Below are positions 25,869-33,826 of a stretch of 64,000 nucleotides of DNA, piece by piece. How positions within the stretch are numbered: position 1 is the stretch's first letter; each line of letters begins with the position of its first letter. Position numbers and translations under genes: made by a program. The DNA is from Mesorhizobium prunaredense (GTDB lineage: Bacteria; Pseudomonadota; Alphaproteobacteria; Rhizobiales; Rhizobiaceae), in contig NZ_FTPD01000067.1 in assembly GCF_900156895.1 (NCBI RefSeq), forward strand, positions 447,570 to 511,569, written 5' to 3'. The notes under the pieces were generated by a model, which was not told the origin of the DNA, did not search any database, and worked only from the letters and a program-made list of their open reading frames with translations.

Positions 25869-25972
25869 TCGAAATCCACGTTCGTTTCCTTGCGCGTCCT
25901 CGGGCTTCGCCCTGCGGGCGCGCGGAGATTTCGAAGAACAAGCTGGTCGACAAGGCCAAGAACTGATCGAAA
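25829..25972 (+). repeat. Direct duplication of the ilvC 3' end around a 52-base insert
   Basis: The last 46 bases of ilvC with its stop (25829-25874) recur at 25927-25972 with two mismatches (AAATTG against AAGCTG). Between them, 25875-25926 holds a GC-rich palindromic core (GCGCGTCCTCGG ... GGGCGCGCGG). The second copy ends in the same stop codon and is not translated. This looks like a target duplication or a slippage event around a small palindromic element. Confidence 0.8.
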
Positions 25973-25994
25973 CCCGCAATTTAGCACAGGAAAA

Positions 25995-26022
25995 GCCGGC
26001 GGAGCGCTCCGCCGGCCTTTTT
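25995..26022. terminator. Bidirectional terminator between ilvC and terC
   Basis: AAAA-GCCGGCGGAGC-GCTCCGCCGGC-CTTTTT: a perfect 22-base palindrome with A-run before and T-run after, so it can end transcription from both convergent genes. Confidence 0.9.
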
Positions 26023-26813
26023 CACATCAATGGCCATGTGATCTCGCCGGTCTCGGTGACGGCGCGCTTCTTCTTCGCCCGCCGTCGCGCTAGCATGTTC
26101 AGCCCCTCGACCAGTGCGGAGAAGCCCATCGCGGCGTAGATGTAGGCCTTTGGCACGTGGTAGCCCATGCCGTCGGCAATCAGCGTCATGCCGATCATCA
26201 GCAGGAAGCCCAGCGCCAGCATGACGATGGTCGGGTTCTTCTCGATGAAGTTGGCGAGCGGCGTCGCCGCCAGCATCATCACCGACACGGCGACGGTAAC
26301 GGCAATGTACATGATGCCGATTTCGTCGGTCATGCCGACGGCGGTGATGATCGAGTCGATCGAGAAGACAAGGTCGAGCAGGAGGATCTGGAAGACCGCG
26401 CCAGCCAGGCTGAGCTGTAATGTCTCGCCCATGATGTTGTCCTTGTGGTCCTCGGGATCGACGGTGTGGTGTATTTCCTTGGTCGCCTTCCAGACCAGGA
26501 ACAGGCCGCCGGCGATCAGGATCAGGTCTCGCCATGAGAAAGCGTGGCCGAAAGCAGCGAACACGGGCGCGGTCAGCCCAACAATGATTGAGATCGTCGC
26601 CAGCAGCACCAGACGCATCACCAGCGCCGCCGAGATGCCCAGCCGCCTCGCGCGGGCCTGCTGATTCTTGGGCAGCTTGTTGGTCAGGATCGAGATGAAG
26701 ATCAGGTTGTCGATGCCAAGCACGACCTCGAGCGCGACAAGTGTCAGCAACGCGACCCAGGCTGTCGCGGATGACTCGCCCGATGTCCGATCTGACAGGC
26801 CGATATCCTTCAA
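26022..26813 (-). CDS. TerC-family membrane protein
   Basis: TerC-family integral membrane proteins take part in metal (often manganese) export or tellurite resistance. The 263 residues give seven or so membrane helices, with the conserved acidic helix LEVVLGIDNLIFISILTNKLP (about 28-48) and DLVFSIDSIITAVGMTDEI (about 125-143), the GIDN and SIDS motifs that bind the ion. The C-terminus is a Lys/Arg-rich tail. The first start is TTG 26813, and residues 1-17 (MKDIGLSDRTSGESSAT) do not look like TerC but like the end of a DUF1127 protein; see the remnant at 26760-26922. No manganese riboswitch was recognised upstream. Confidence 0.9.
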   Translation of the reverse strand: MKDIGLSDRTSGESSATAWVALLTLVALEVVLGIDNLIFISILTNKLPKNQQARARRLGISAALVMRLVLLATISIIVGLTAPVFAAFGHAFSWRDLILIAGGLFLVWKATKEIHHTVDPEDHKDNIMGETLQLSLAGAVFQILLLDLVFSIDSIITAVGMTDEIGIMYIAVTVAVSVMMLAATPLANFIEKNPTIVMLALGFLLMIGMTLIADGMGYHVPKAYIYAAMGFSALVEGLNMLARRRAKKKRAVTETGEITWPLM

Positions 26814-26922
26814 TTGTCTGTCCGAGAGGTCGCCGAGAAGCCGCGCGGTACGACGCGCGAAGCGCGGCAGCGAAACCAGCGAGGCCCCATCGCGGCCTTG
26901 TCGCGTTTTCGAAAATGCTCAT
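26760..26922 (-). pseudogene. Frameshifted DUF1127-like remnant fused to the 5' end of terC
   Basis: From ATG 26922 the frame reads MSIFENATRPRWGLAGFAAA and on to RASYRA, like the start of a short DUF1127 protein. The DUF1127 core LLGDLSDRQLKDIGLS then continues in the +1 frame, which is the terC frame, and RSDIGRVIRDS appears back in the first frame. Two small indels plus a deletion joining the remnant to terC explain this. The terC frame has no start upstream of TTG 26813, so the hybrid N-terminus is short. Confidence 0.55.
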
Positions 26923-27053
26923 GGTCCATCCTTTGTGTAGGTTGCGATTGGTGGCCGGATCGGGGACCGGATGTCATCCAAATCCATCCATGCGAGTCCG
27001 GTCGCCACCAGGTGCCGCAGATCCGCGGATCAGAGCCGCGCCTCGAGGATTAA
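26923..27053. other. Intergenic stretch upstream of the terC remnant
   Basis: About 130 bases with no recognisable gene. It may hold the promoter that drives terC. Confidence 0.4.
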
Positions 27054-27308
27054 GTTGAACGGCGTCGCGAAAGCGCGGCGGAAGCGGCTGAAGCCGGCTT
27101 TTCCTTTGCCCAGACGACGAGCGGAACTTCGGGCGAGACCTCCACGACCACGCCCAGCACCGATCAGGGGACTGACACCACCACCACCAGCGGCATGAAC
27201 CCGAACTCGGCCAAGGATTGCGCGCCTGACCAGCAGGCCGGCAGCGCGCAGGAGGCCGCCCCTGGTCAGCAGGACACGGACGCCAAGACCGCCGCCCCGG
27301 CCAAATGA
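27054..27308 (+). pseudogene. Remnant of a small Ala/Thr/Gln-rich secreted protein
   Basis: The frame ending at TGA 27308 reads AGFSFAQTTSGTSGETSTTT and further Thr/Gln/Asp/Ala-rich sequence with one internal CAPDQQ and a PAK end. AGFSFAQ looks like the end of a signal peptide, but the hydrophobic core and start codon expected before it are missing; a stop lies at 27051. The 5' end was probably lost. The only in-frame ATG (SGMNPN) is too late to matter. Low-complexity periplasmic proteins of this type are common in rhizobia. Confidence 0.45.
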
Positions 27309-27666
27309 AGAAGACCACCGAAGATTGCTGATTGGCAACGCCATACAAGGGGAAGGCCGGCGCCGCTTGGGGGGCGTTGGGGTAGAATGCCTGCAGGGCG
27401 CCGGCCTGGCGGATTGGGGTCCGCCATTGGATAGTATCAAATTTGGCGATTCGAGTAATTCCGTGATCGCGGAATGTGAGGAGGCGGTCGACGACGCTCA
27501 GTCCTTGCATCATCACCGTCTTGCACAGAGCCATCGTTTTTATCTGCCGGGCTTTCTAACCCGGCCAGTTGCCGGTCGGCCATTTCTTTAGCGAGGCTCA
27601 CCAGGGCATCGACCCTTTTGCATCTGGTCCGCGTCACCGCTATTGGCAACGCGTTTCCGGATCGTC

Positions 27667-27876
27667 TTATCGCAATGTCCCTTGGGCGGCTAATAGCCTG
27701 TACTTTTCGAAGATCGCCAGCTTCTGCGGATAGGTGATCCGTACCTTGGCGTTGCACCCGTCGCATCTGAAGTGCGCGATCGTTCTTAGCGCAGAGCCCT
27801 TCCTTACCGCCGGATGCGAGCAATTCGGACAATCGAATGCGAGCGCAACATCAGACAAATCTTGGGCTAGACCCAT
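27667..27876 (-). CDS. Small zinc-ribbon-like protein
   Basis: A 69-residue protein with two CxxC pairs, FDCPNCSHPA and RCDGCNAKVRI, about 25 residues apart, the spacing of a zinc ribbon. The C-terminus is a short basic helix (KLAIFEKYRLL). The second of two close ATGs is chosen because AAGGAG lies six bases before it. I do not recognise a named family; nucleic-acid or protein binding would be usual for such a fold. It lies in an accessory stretch with other orphan small genes on the same strand. Confidence 0.6.
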   Translation of the reverse strand: MGLAQDLSDVALAFDCPNCSHPAVRKGSALRTIAHFRCDGCNAKVRITYPQKLAIFEKYRLLAAQGTLR

Positions 27877-27989
27877 TTCCATCTCCTTCGCAAGCGCTGT
27901 GGCTATACTCTGGCGGGACTCAATGGGGCAATGCAGACGCCAATCCGGCTGCGCCAACGCGGGACAATTCGCCTCGGAACGCCGCCAAG

Positions 27990-28223
27990 CTAGTGCGCCT
28001 TCTCTGCGCCCCTCGAAAGACGAAGAGACCTAACTTCATCCAGCAGTTCGCGCTCCTTGGTAGTAATGTTTCGGAAGATTGCGACAATCGCCACCGCTAA
28101 GGCCTCGGCATCCCGGTTTGAAGAGTCGATGTTTTCATCTGCGCAAACCTGATCGAACACGCGTTCGCAAAGAGCCAGATCATGAGGGCTGAGGCAGGTG
28201 CGATTGGAACGCCGACGCAGCAT
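27990..28223 (-). CDS. Small hypothetical protein, rhizobial type
   Basis: A protein of about 77 residues starting MLRRRSNRTCLSPHDLALCE, with LCERVFDQVCADENI followed by a helix that ends in an ILV-rich segment (AEALAVAIVAIFRN) and an acidic end. Short alpha-helical proteins with this pattern (ERVFDxVCAExxI) are frequent in rhizobial genomes and have no known function. The frame continues upstream to 28361, but the residues before M 28223 look unrelated, and this start fits the usual length. Confidence 0.6.
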   Translation of the reverse strand: MLRRRSNRTCLSPHDLALCERVFDQVCADENIDSSNRDAEALAVAIVAIFRNITTKERELLDEVRSLRLSRGAEKAH

Positions 28224-28309
28224 CTGTGCGAACCTTTCAGGGCCCGTTGCCCATGTTTGCGGCGGGCTTTTTTTGCCGATGAACCGCTGAGGCGTGTATT
28301 GGAATAGGT

Positions 28310-28612
28310 TTACTCGCTGACCGACGATGGGCCTTTCAATAGTCCCAAAATCAGCGCGCACTCGCGAGCTCTATACTGTCCAGCAATCATAAGTTGTCGG
28401 TAATCTCGCAGTTTTTGTTCTGGGACATGAAATCCTCGCCGAAATTCCGCCGCCTCTTTCGGAGTTCGAGTGCAACCGAGTTTACTGGCGGTGACTTTCA
28501 AACTCGCCAGTGAGCATCCGACCTTGGCTGCAATATCTTTCAAAGGTTCGTTATTAAAATATCCATCAAGAATTATCTTGCGACGAGCTTCAGATTTGAG
28601 CTTTGCGTTCAT
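28310..28612 (-). CDS. Small HTH-containing protein
   Basis: A 100-residue basic protein. DIAAKVGCSLASLKVTASKLG (about residues 25-45) reads as a helix-turn-helix of the kind seen in GcrA-like or resolvase-type DNA-binding proteins, and a second helical pair follows (QLMIAGQYRARECALILGLL). It has a clear ATG. Its function is not known; it may be a phage- or island-derived regulator. Same strand as the two small genes at 27667-28223. Confidence 0.55.
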   Translation of the reverse strand: MNAKLKSEARRKIILDGYFNNEPLKDIAAKVGCSLASLKVTASKLGCTRTPKEAAEFRRGFHVPEQKLRDYRQLMIAGQYRARECALILGLLKGPSSVSE

Positions 28613-28841
28613 TTCGTTGTCTCCTCAACTACGCTTTCACCGCGCCAGACTCTATACGCGCCAGGTTGAAGAGTGTCGTTATCGTCGCATCCAGAAACTT
28701 ATCTCGGAATGCATTTCTTGCCGTAACCCAGCGTGATGGCGCTCTGTGGACTCGCGTTCCGCTGGTCTTGCCAGATGCCTGTGATACACCACATGATTGC
28801 GGTGGAGATGGGCATACCGGAATCGGATACGGCACTACGCG

Positions 28842-29984
28842 ATGGACGCTAAGAGGCAGGACAAGGCGCTTGCGAGGCAGGCGATTGAGCGCGATCGACG
28901 TCGTTGGCCGCGCGAAGCTCAACCTGACAATGAGGCTGCCCCGTCACTTCCGCCGGCGCTCGAACCTCTGCCCTTTTCGACGCTCGGACTAGCGCCAGAG
29001 GATCAATTCGTCGCCTGGCAGGCGCATATGGCTCCGCTTGTCGAGATCAAGTTGCCGGATGACAAATCGCTCGACGATGGCTTTCCCGCCGACCACACGG
29101 CTTGGAACCTCGGCGGTATGCTGATCGTTCAACAGCGCGCACCGGCACATAGTTATATGCGTTCTGCTGCGAAGCTTCGGTCCAGCTCGATCGATCACTG
29201 GTATATCGCTTTGCCGTATACTGGCCGGTCGTGGACGGAGGTCGATCGTCGCGTAGCGGAAAACCAGCCGGGCAAATTGGAGATTAGATCGCTTGGCTAC
29301 CCGTTTCGCGGGAGGGCAACGGAATCCCAAAGTCTCTTTCTCTATTTGCCGCGTGATTTGTTCGCCGATGCGGCGGCGACCCTGGACGCAAAGAATAATT
29401 CAATTCTGTCCGGCAACTTTGCCGACCTTTTGCTCGACTACCTCAACAACATCGAAGCAAGACTGCGCAGTCTCACGGCTGACGATCTGCCCCGCATCGT
29501 GCACGCAACACGCAGCATGATCATTGCCTGCCTTTCGCCCCCGGCGGAACATGCCGCGGCCACCGAACAATTGGTGAGTGTCGCGCTGATGGAGCGAGCC
29601 CGTCGATACGTCCACAACAATCTGGATGCGGCTCATCTGACGCCGGATTCAATGTGCCGGGCGCTCGGCGTCTCGCGCTCTCGTCTTTATCAGTTGTTCG
29701 AACCGAGCGGTGGTGTCCTCCACTACATACAAAGTCGCCGACTTCTGGCAGCCCATGTTGCACTTAGCGATCCGGCGGACAGCCGGCGCATTGTTAATAT
29801 TGCCGAAGCCGTCGGGTTTAGTTCAGCGGCTAATTTCAGCCGAGCATTTAGCAAGGAATTCGGTTACAGCCCCCGCGAAGTCCGAAGTTCGGTGGTGTTG
29901 CCGCGCCCCGCCCACTCTGTTTCGCATGCCGGACACGAGGAGGCCTCTTCCTTTGAACATTGGCTCAAAGCGCTCGGAAGCTGA
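28842..29984 (+). CDS. AraC-family transcriptional regulator
   Basis: A 380-residue regulator. The C-terminal 100 residues are a double HTH of the AraC/XylS type: LTPDSMCRALGVSRSRLYQLF, then IVNIAEAVGFSSAANFSRAFSKEFGYSPREVR. The N-terminal 260 residues resemble the AraC_binding_2-type sensor domain (NPA/FeaR-like) and precede it in the usual order. ATG 28842 (MDAKRQDKAL) is preferred; an earlier TTG or ATG at 28797 adds residues in a different style. No target gene is adjacent on the opposite strand. Confidence 0.88.
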   Translation: MDAKRQDKALARQAIERDRRRWPREAQPDNEAAPSLPPALEPLPFSTLGLAPEDQFVAWQAHMAPLVEIKLPDDKSLDDGFPADHTAWNLGGMLIVQQRAPAHSYMRSAAKLRSSSIDHWYIALPYTGRSWTEVDRRVAENQPGKLEIRSLGYPFRGRATESQSLFLYLPRDLFADAAATLDAKNNSILSGNFADLLLDYLNNIEARLRSLTADDLPRIVHATRSMIIACLSPPAEHAAATEQLVSVALMERARRYVHNNLDAAHLTPDSMCRALGVSRSRLYQLFEPSGGVLHYIQSRRLLAAHVALSDPADSRRIVNIAEAVGFSSAANFSRAFSKEFGYSPREVRSSVVLPRPAHSVSHAGHEEASSFEHWLKALGS

Positions 29985-30172
29985 GTACAGGATCGCGGAT
30001 GGTTGAAGTGGGGCGGGCTCAAAACAGGGGCGGGGAAGATCAGCCGCCTCATGGACAGAATATTTGTCGCTGCCAATCACAGCGGAGCATACATTGCAAC
30101 TGCGCCGCATGAGACACTTGTTGAGACTGCGAGTTGTATGTTTGCCAAGCTTGACGGTTATGCTATTTCGGG

Positions 30173-31954
30173 GTGGGGGACGTGGATTCTCACCGCCTAT
30201 GGAGATCGCTATTGCACCCGGAGGCATCAGGCTTCGGCGCGGAGAGTGAGGGGCCTTCCTCAAGCGATGCACCACGTCCCGGCGAAGCGCTGCTCGCTGA
30301 CCTTTTGGCGAACACGACCGAACTTTTGTCGTTCTATGATCGCGACTTCTGTCTGACGCACTACGCAACCAAGCTCAAAGGCGTATACGGAGGCGCGGTG
30401 GTGCCGGGTGCCGCCGTTTGGGAAATCTACCCGGGCTTCCTCGATGCGAGGTATCGCGACGAATTTCTTCGTGTGTTCCGCGGCGGCTCACCGGCAAGCA
30501 TCGATTTGCCGCGATCATCGGGCGAAGCGCCGCGGTCCGCTTTCGTTTTCGCGACCTCAAATGGTGTGGGAATCATTGAATCACGGGGGCGCGATGGGCG
30601 GAGCGTAGTGGAGGAGCAAGAGCATGTAATTCTGCTCCATCAGGCGACGCACGACGCGCTGACCGGACTGCAGAATCGGCGGCGATTCGGCGAGCGACTG
30701 CAGCAGGCAATGGCGGCCCTCGGCGGATCAAAGCCGAAAGCCGCCCTTCTGCAAATCGACCTTGACGATTTCAAAGCGGTCAACGACACGCTCGGCCATG
30801 GCGCAGGCGACACTCTTCTTCAACTCGCGGCGGGTCGTATTCGCGACGCGCTGCAGGACGGCGAATCCGCATACCGGTATGCCGGCGATGAGTTCGCTGT
30901 CATCCAATTGGGAAAGGAGCAGCCGGCAGAGGCTGAGCGCCTCGCCGGATCGCTAGTCGACGCGTTCAAGAAACCGTTCGTCATTAACGGCATTCCCGTC
31001 TTCGTCGGCTCGAGTATCGGAATTGCTTTCGGGCCGGAGCACGGGACCGATGGCGAACAGTTGATGAAAGCCGCTGACATTGCCCTTTATGCGGCCAAGA
31101 CAGATGGACGCGGCTGCGCTCGAACCTTCAACCGTTCGATGCTGCTCTTGCTCGAGCAACGCGAGAATCTGAGGCGCAGCCTTCGAACCGCGCTGGAGCG
31201 GGGCGAGCTTTATCTGGAGTATCAGCCGCTCATCCGGCCTCCCTCGTCGGTGATGGGTTTCGAAGCGCTGCTGCGGTGGCGGCACCCCGAAGTCGGAACC
31301 ATTCCACCCAACGTGTTCATACCGATCGCCGAAGCCGACGGTCTGATGGACGAGATTGGACGATGGGTGCTCGAGGAAGCCTGTCGCCAGGCATTGACGT
31401 GGCCTTCCTCGCTGACAGTCGCAGTGAACCTGTCGCCGGCTCAGTTCCTTAGCGGTTCGCTGACGGACACGGTCGCTCAGATCATCGACGCAGTGGGAAT
31501 CGAAGCCGACAGACTTGAACTTGAGATAACCGAGACGGTCCTGCTTGAAAAGACGATCGACAATATCGACACGTTGAACACTCTGAACGTTTTGGGAATA
31601 CGAATTTCGCTCGACGATTTTGGAACATACTATTCATCGTTAAGCTACCTTAAAAACTTTCCCTTCGATACTTTGAAGATAGATCGGTACTTTATTGCGG
31701 ACCTGGAGACCGATCTCAAAAGCCAAACGATCGTGCGATCGATCATGACTCTGGCGCACGGCCTGGGGATAAATGTCACTGCCGAGGGGGTCGAGACGTC
31801 GGCACAGGCATGGTGGCTGATCAAGGAGAATTGCGATTGCCTGCAAGGCAACTTCCTGGGAAAGCCGCTTGGAGCCGAGGCGATTGGCGATTTCATCAGG
31901 CGGTCCCCGCTGAGGGTGGTTCGGGCGATGGAGGAATCAAATCGGGCGCTCTAG
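30173..31954 (+). CDS. PAS-GGDEF-EAL cyclic di-GMP protein
   Basis: A 593-residue cytoplasmic protein: a PAS-like region (about 40-135), GGDEF (about 155-315) and EAL (about 325-580). The cyclase loop reads AGDEF in YRYAGDEFAVI, the first Gly of GGDEF being Ala; DLDDFKAVNDTLGHGAGDT is intact. The EAL domain keeps EALLRW, the NLSPAQF, EITE, DDFG and LKIDR motifs, though DDFGTYYSSLSYL has Tyr where Gly is usual (DDFGTGYSSLSYL). So phosphodiesterase activity is likely and cyclase activity uncertain. GTG 30173 start. It precedes the signalling operon at 32109 by 154 bases and may act with it. Confidence 0.85.
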   Translation: MGDVDSHRLWRSLLHPEASGFGAESEGPSSSDAPRPGEALLADLLANTTELLSFYDRDFCLTHYATKLKGVYGGAVVPGAAVWEIYPGFLDARYRDEFLRVFRGGSPASIDLPRSSGEAPRSAFVFATSNGVGIIESRGRDGRSVVEEQEHVILLHQATHDALTGLQNRRRFGERLQQAMAALGGSKPKAALLQIDLDDFKAVNDTLGHGAGDTLLQLAAGRIRDALQDGESAYRYAGDEFAVIQLGKEQPAEAERLAGSLVDAFKKPFVINGIPVFVGSSIGIAFGPEHGTDGEQLMKAADIALYAAKTDGRGCARTFNRSMLLLLEQRENLRRSLRTALERGELYLEYQPLIRPPSSVMGFEALLRWRHPEVGTIPPNVFIPIAEADGLMDEIGRWVLEEACRQALTWPSSLTVAVNLSPAQFLSGSLTDTVAQIIDAVGIEADRLELEITETVLLEKTIDNIDTLNTLNVLGIRISLDDFGTYYSSLSYLKNFPFDTLKIDRYFIADLETDLKSQTIVRSIMTLAHGLGINVTAEGVETSAQAWWLIKENCDCLQGNFLGKPLGAEAIGDFIRRSPLRVVRAMEESNRAL

Positions 31955-32108
31955 CGCCTTGCACCCTTTGTTAACGATGAAGTGGGGATTTGTAGAACGA
32001 TCGAGGCAGATACCGCGCAATTCTTCGAGTTAGTGCGAGACTGACTCATCACGGGCGCGGTAAGACTTTTCGTCGCGGAGGCCATCACCCCGCGAGGGCT
32101 CAACACTG

Positions 32109-32651
32109 ATGGAACAAGTAAGGATGCCGATGGGAACTGTTCATCATGACCTGGCTGGCGAGCCGAGTTTTGAGCCGATGATTCAGATCGACATGGAAAT
32201 CAAAGCTTTTGTCTCCGCCTGGAAACATTGCGACTATGTCTCGACATACATGGCCCGGATGATCAGCCAAAACAGGTCAGACTCGGTCCGGCATTCAAAT
32301 CTCTTTTCTTCCGCCTTTAACGAATTGCTGGAAGTCGCCTTTCGTACGCGCCATGCCGACGGCGAATTGGCATGCAGGGTGTCTCGCCATGGCGCGACGG
32401 ACAGGATCGAGTTGACATTCCCTTGCGTGCCAGAGGAGCGTCAATTCTACGAACAAGCTGTGTCGCTGGTCGCAGGATCCGAGGTCCGGGAGCGATATCT
32501 CAATTCGGTATCCGGGGATCTCGCCCCGAGCCGGGAGGTGGTTCTTTTGGAACTGGCCATCGACTACAACGCGACACTCAGGGTCGAGGAAGCCGACGGT
32601 GATGCGATCAAGCTTGTCGTGGATCTCCCGCTCGAGGGCTTGCAAAATTGA
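32109..32651 (+). CDS. Degenerate HATPase/SiaB-like protein, first gene of a partner-switch operon
   Basis: A 180-residue protein aligned by eye with the kinase-like protein at 36210: the block FNELLEVAFRT here stands for VNELIENAVKF there, with Val76 where the Mg-binding Asn would be, and there is no GSGLGLL glycine box (APSREVVLLELAIDYNA occupies its place). It therefore seems to have the fold of an anti-sigma/HATPase protein without nucleotide binding. The start of the next gene overlaps its stop (TTGA), so it should be co-translated with the STAS-methyltransferase. A direct binding partner for that STAS domain is the natural guess. Confidence 0.65.
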   Translation: MEQVRMPMGTVHHDLAGEPSFEPMIQIDMEIKAFVSAWKHCDYVSTYMARMISQNRSDSVRHSNLFSSAFNELLEVAFRTRHADGELACRVSRHGATDRIELTFPCVPEERQFYEQAVSLVAGSEVRERYLNSVSGDLAPSREVVLLELAIDYNATLRVEEADGDAIKLVVDLPLEGLQN

Positions 32652-33826
32652 ACCCTTACGACCTTCTCCCACGTTTCAAGGCGCAATACGACGCCAACAA
32701 TCAGGAGTTCTCCATATCGGGGGTGGTCCGGCCTCAGGCAATCGATGAACTTGGACCCAGCATAGCATTGCTTCGCGATGCGATCGGCCGTGTGCGCGGC
32801 GTTCTCTACGTCAATGTCAGACGTCTGACTCAGATGAACAACGCTGCGTTTCACGCCTTTTCGAGGATCATTCTCGACGCTTGTCGGGCTCGACCCGATC
32901 TCAAATTCATCGTCATCACGTCAAGCGTCGTCGGATGGACGTCACGAAAGTTCGGTCGCTTGAGCGGAATCGAACCGAACATCACGGTCGAGGAGTATGA
33001 CAGCGAATTCTATCCGGGGCAGGGCTTCCTTGAGGAAGGCGGGTTCGTGCCGATCCTGCGCACACAAACAAAGATGACCTGGCGCCACGAGCGCGCAATC
33101 TTGCCCCGACACGGCATGAGGCCCGGGATCGTGATGGCCGACATCTGTTGCGGCATAGGTGATTTCGCCGTGCTCGTGCAGAAGGAGTTCCAGCCATCGC
33201 GGATCGTCGCCCTCGACCACTCCAGGTCGAGCCTCGCCTATGCGCGAAACGTGGCTGCGGAGTTCGATATCAAGGGCATCGAGTACACTTATGGCGATGC
33301 ATCAGAAATGCTGCTCGAGGAAAATCAGTTCGACCTCGTCACGTGCCGCCATTCGCTGCAGGTGTTCAACAAGCCCGAACTGATCCTCAGGGAACTGTTT
33401 CGCATCTGCAAGCCGGGCGGACGTGTCTACATCACCAATGAAAAAAATTCGCACTGCCTGGGCGAACCACGCGCCGACAGCATCCAGTGGACCTATAACG
33501 AGGTCGCCAAGCTGTGGGCGCACTTCCAGATGGATATTGAGCTCGGCCCGAAGAGCAAACGCTACCTGACCGAAGCGGGGCTCGAAGACATTCGGGTCGA
33601 GTCCTTCATGGTCACCAACCACGACGGCGATCCACAGGACTTCGCGGACGTCATAGCGGCATGGGAGAATGTTTATGCAGGCGAGATGGCTACCAAGCGA
33701 GGTGACACACCGGCGTTTATCAGGCGGTTCCGACAGGGCTTCCAGGACCACATCTTCGCTGCGCTCCACTCCAAGGGCTATGCCGGCTGGCCGATCTGGG
33801 TTGCATCGGGACGCAAGCCGCTATGA
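32648..33826 (+). CDS. STAS domain fused to a class I SAM-dependent methyltransferase
   Basis: A 392-residue fusion. Residues 1-115 align by eye with the STAS protein at 36771, including a matching RPDLKF / HPDVRL beta strand and a WTSRKFGRL / WQSKSLPNL stretch. At the phospho-acceptor site it reads MNNAAF (residues 63-68) where the intact protein reads LNSSGI, so no Ser/Thr is present. Residues 150-392 form a methyltransferase: MADICCGIGDFAVLVQ (motif I), VALDHSRSSLAYARN, TYGDASEM and ELFRICKPGGRVYITN. The substrate is unknown. TTG 32648 overlaps the upstream stop; the next ATG overlaps its stop (ATGA). Confidence 0.8.
   Translation: MNPYDLLPRFKAQYDANNQEFSISGVVRPQAIDELGPSIALLRDAIGRVRGVLYVNVRRLTQMNNAAFHAFSRIILDACRARPDLKFIVITSSVVGWTSRKFGRLSGIEPNITVEEYDSEFYPGQGFLEEGGFVPILRTQTKMTWRHERAILPRHGMRPGIVMADICCGIGDFAVLVQKEFQPSRIVALDHSRSSLAYARNVAAEFDIKGIEYTYGDASEMLLEENQFDLVTCRHSLQVFNKPELILRELFRICKPGGRVYITNEKNSHCLGEPRADSIQWTYNEVAKLWAHFQMDIELGPKSKRYLTEAGLEDIRVESFMVTNHDGDPQDFADVIAAWENVYAGEMATKRGDTPAFIRRFRQGFQDHIFAALHSKGYAGWPIWVASGRKPL

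Noticed and set aside
26814..27000. A manganese (yybP-ykoY) riboswitch upstream of terC
   Set aside because: No conserved loop sequences recognised; the region is taken by a DUF1127-like remnant.
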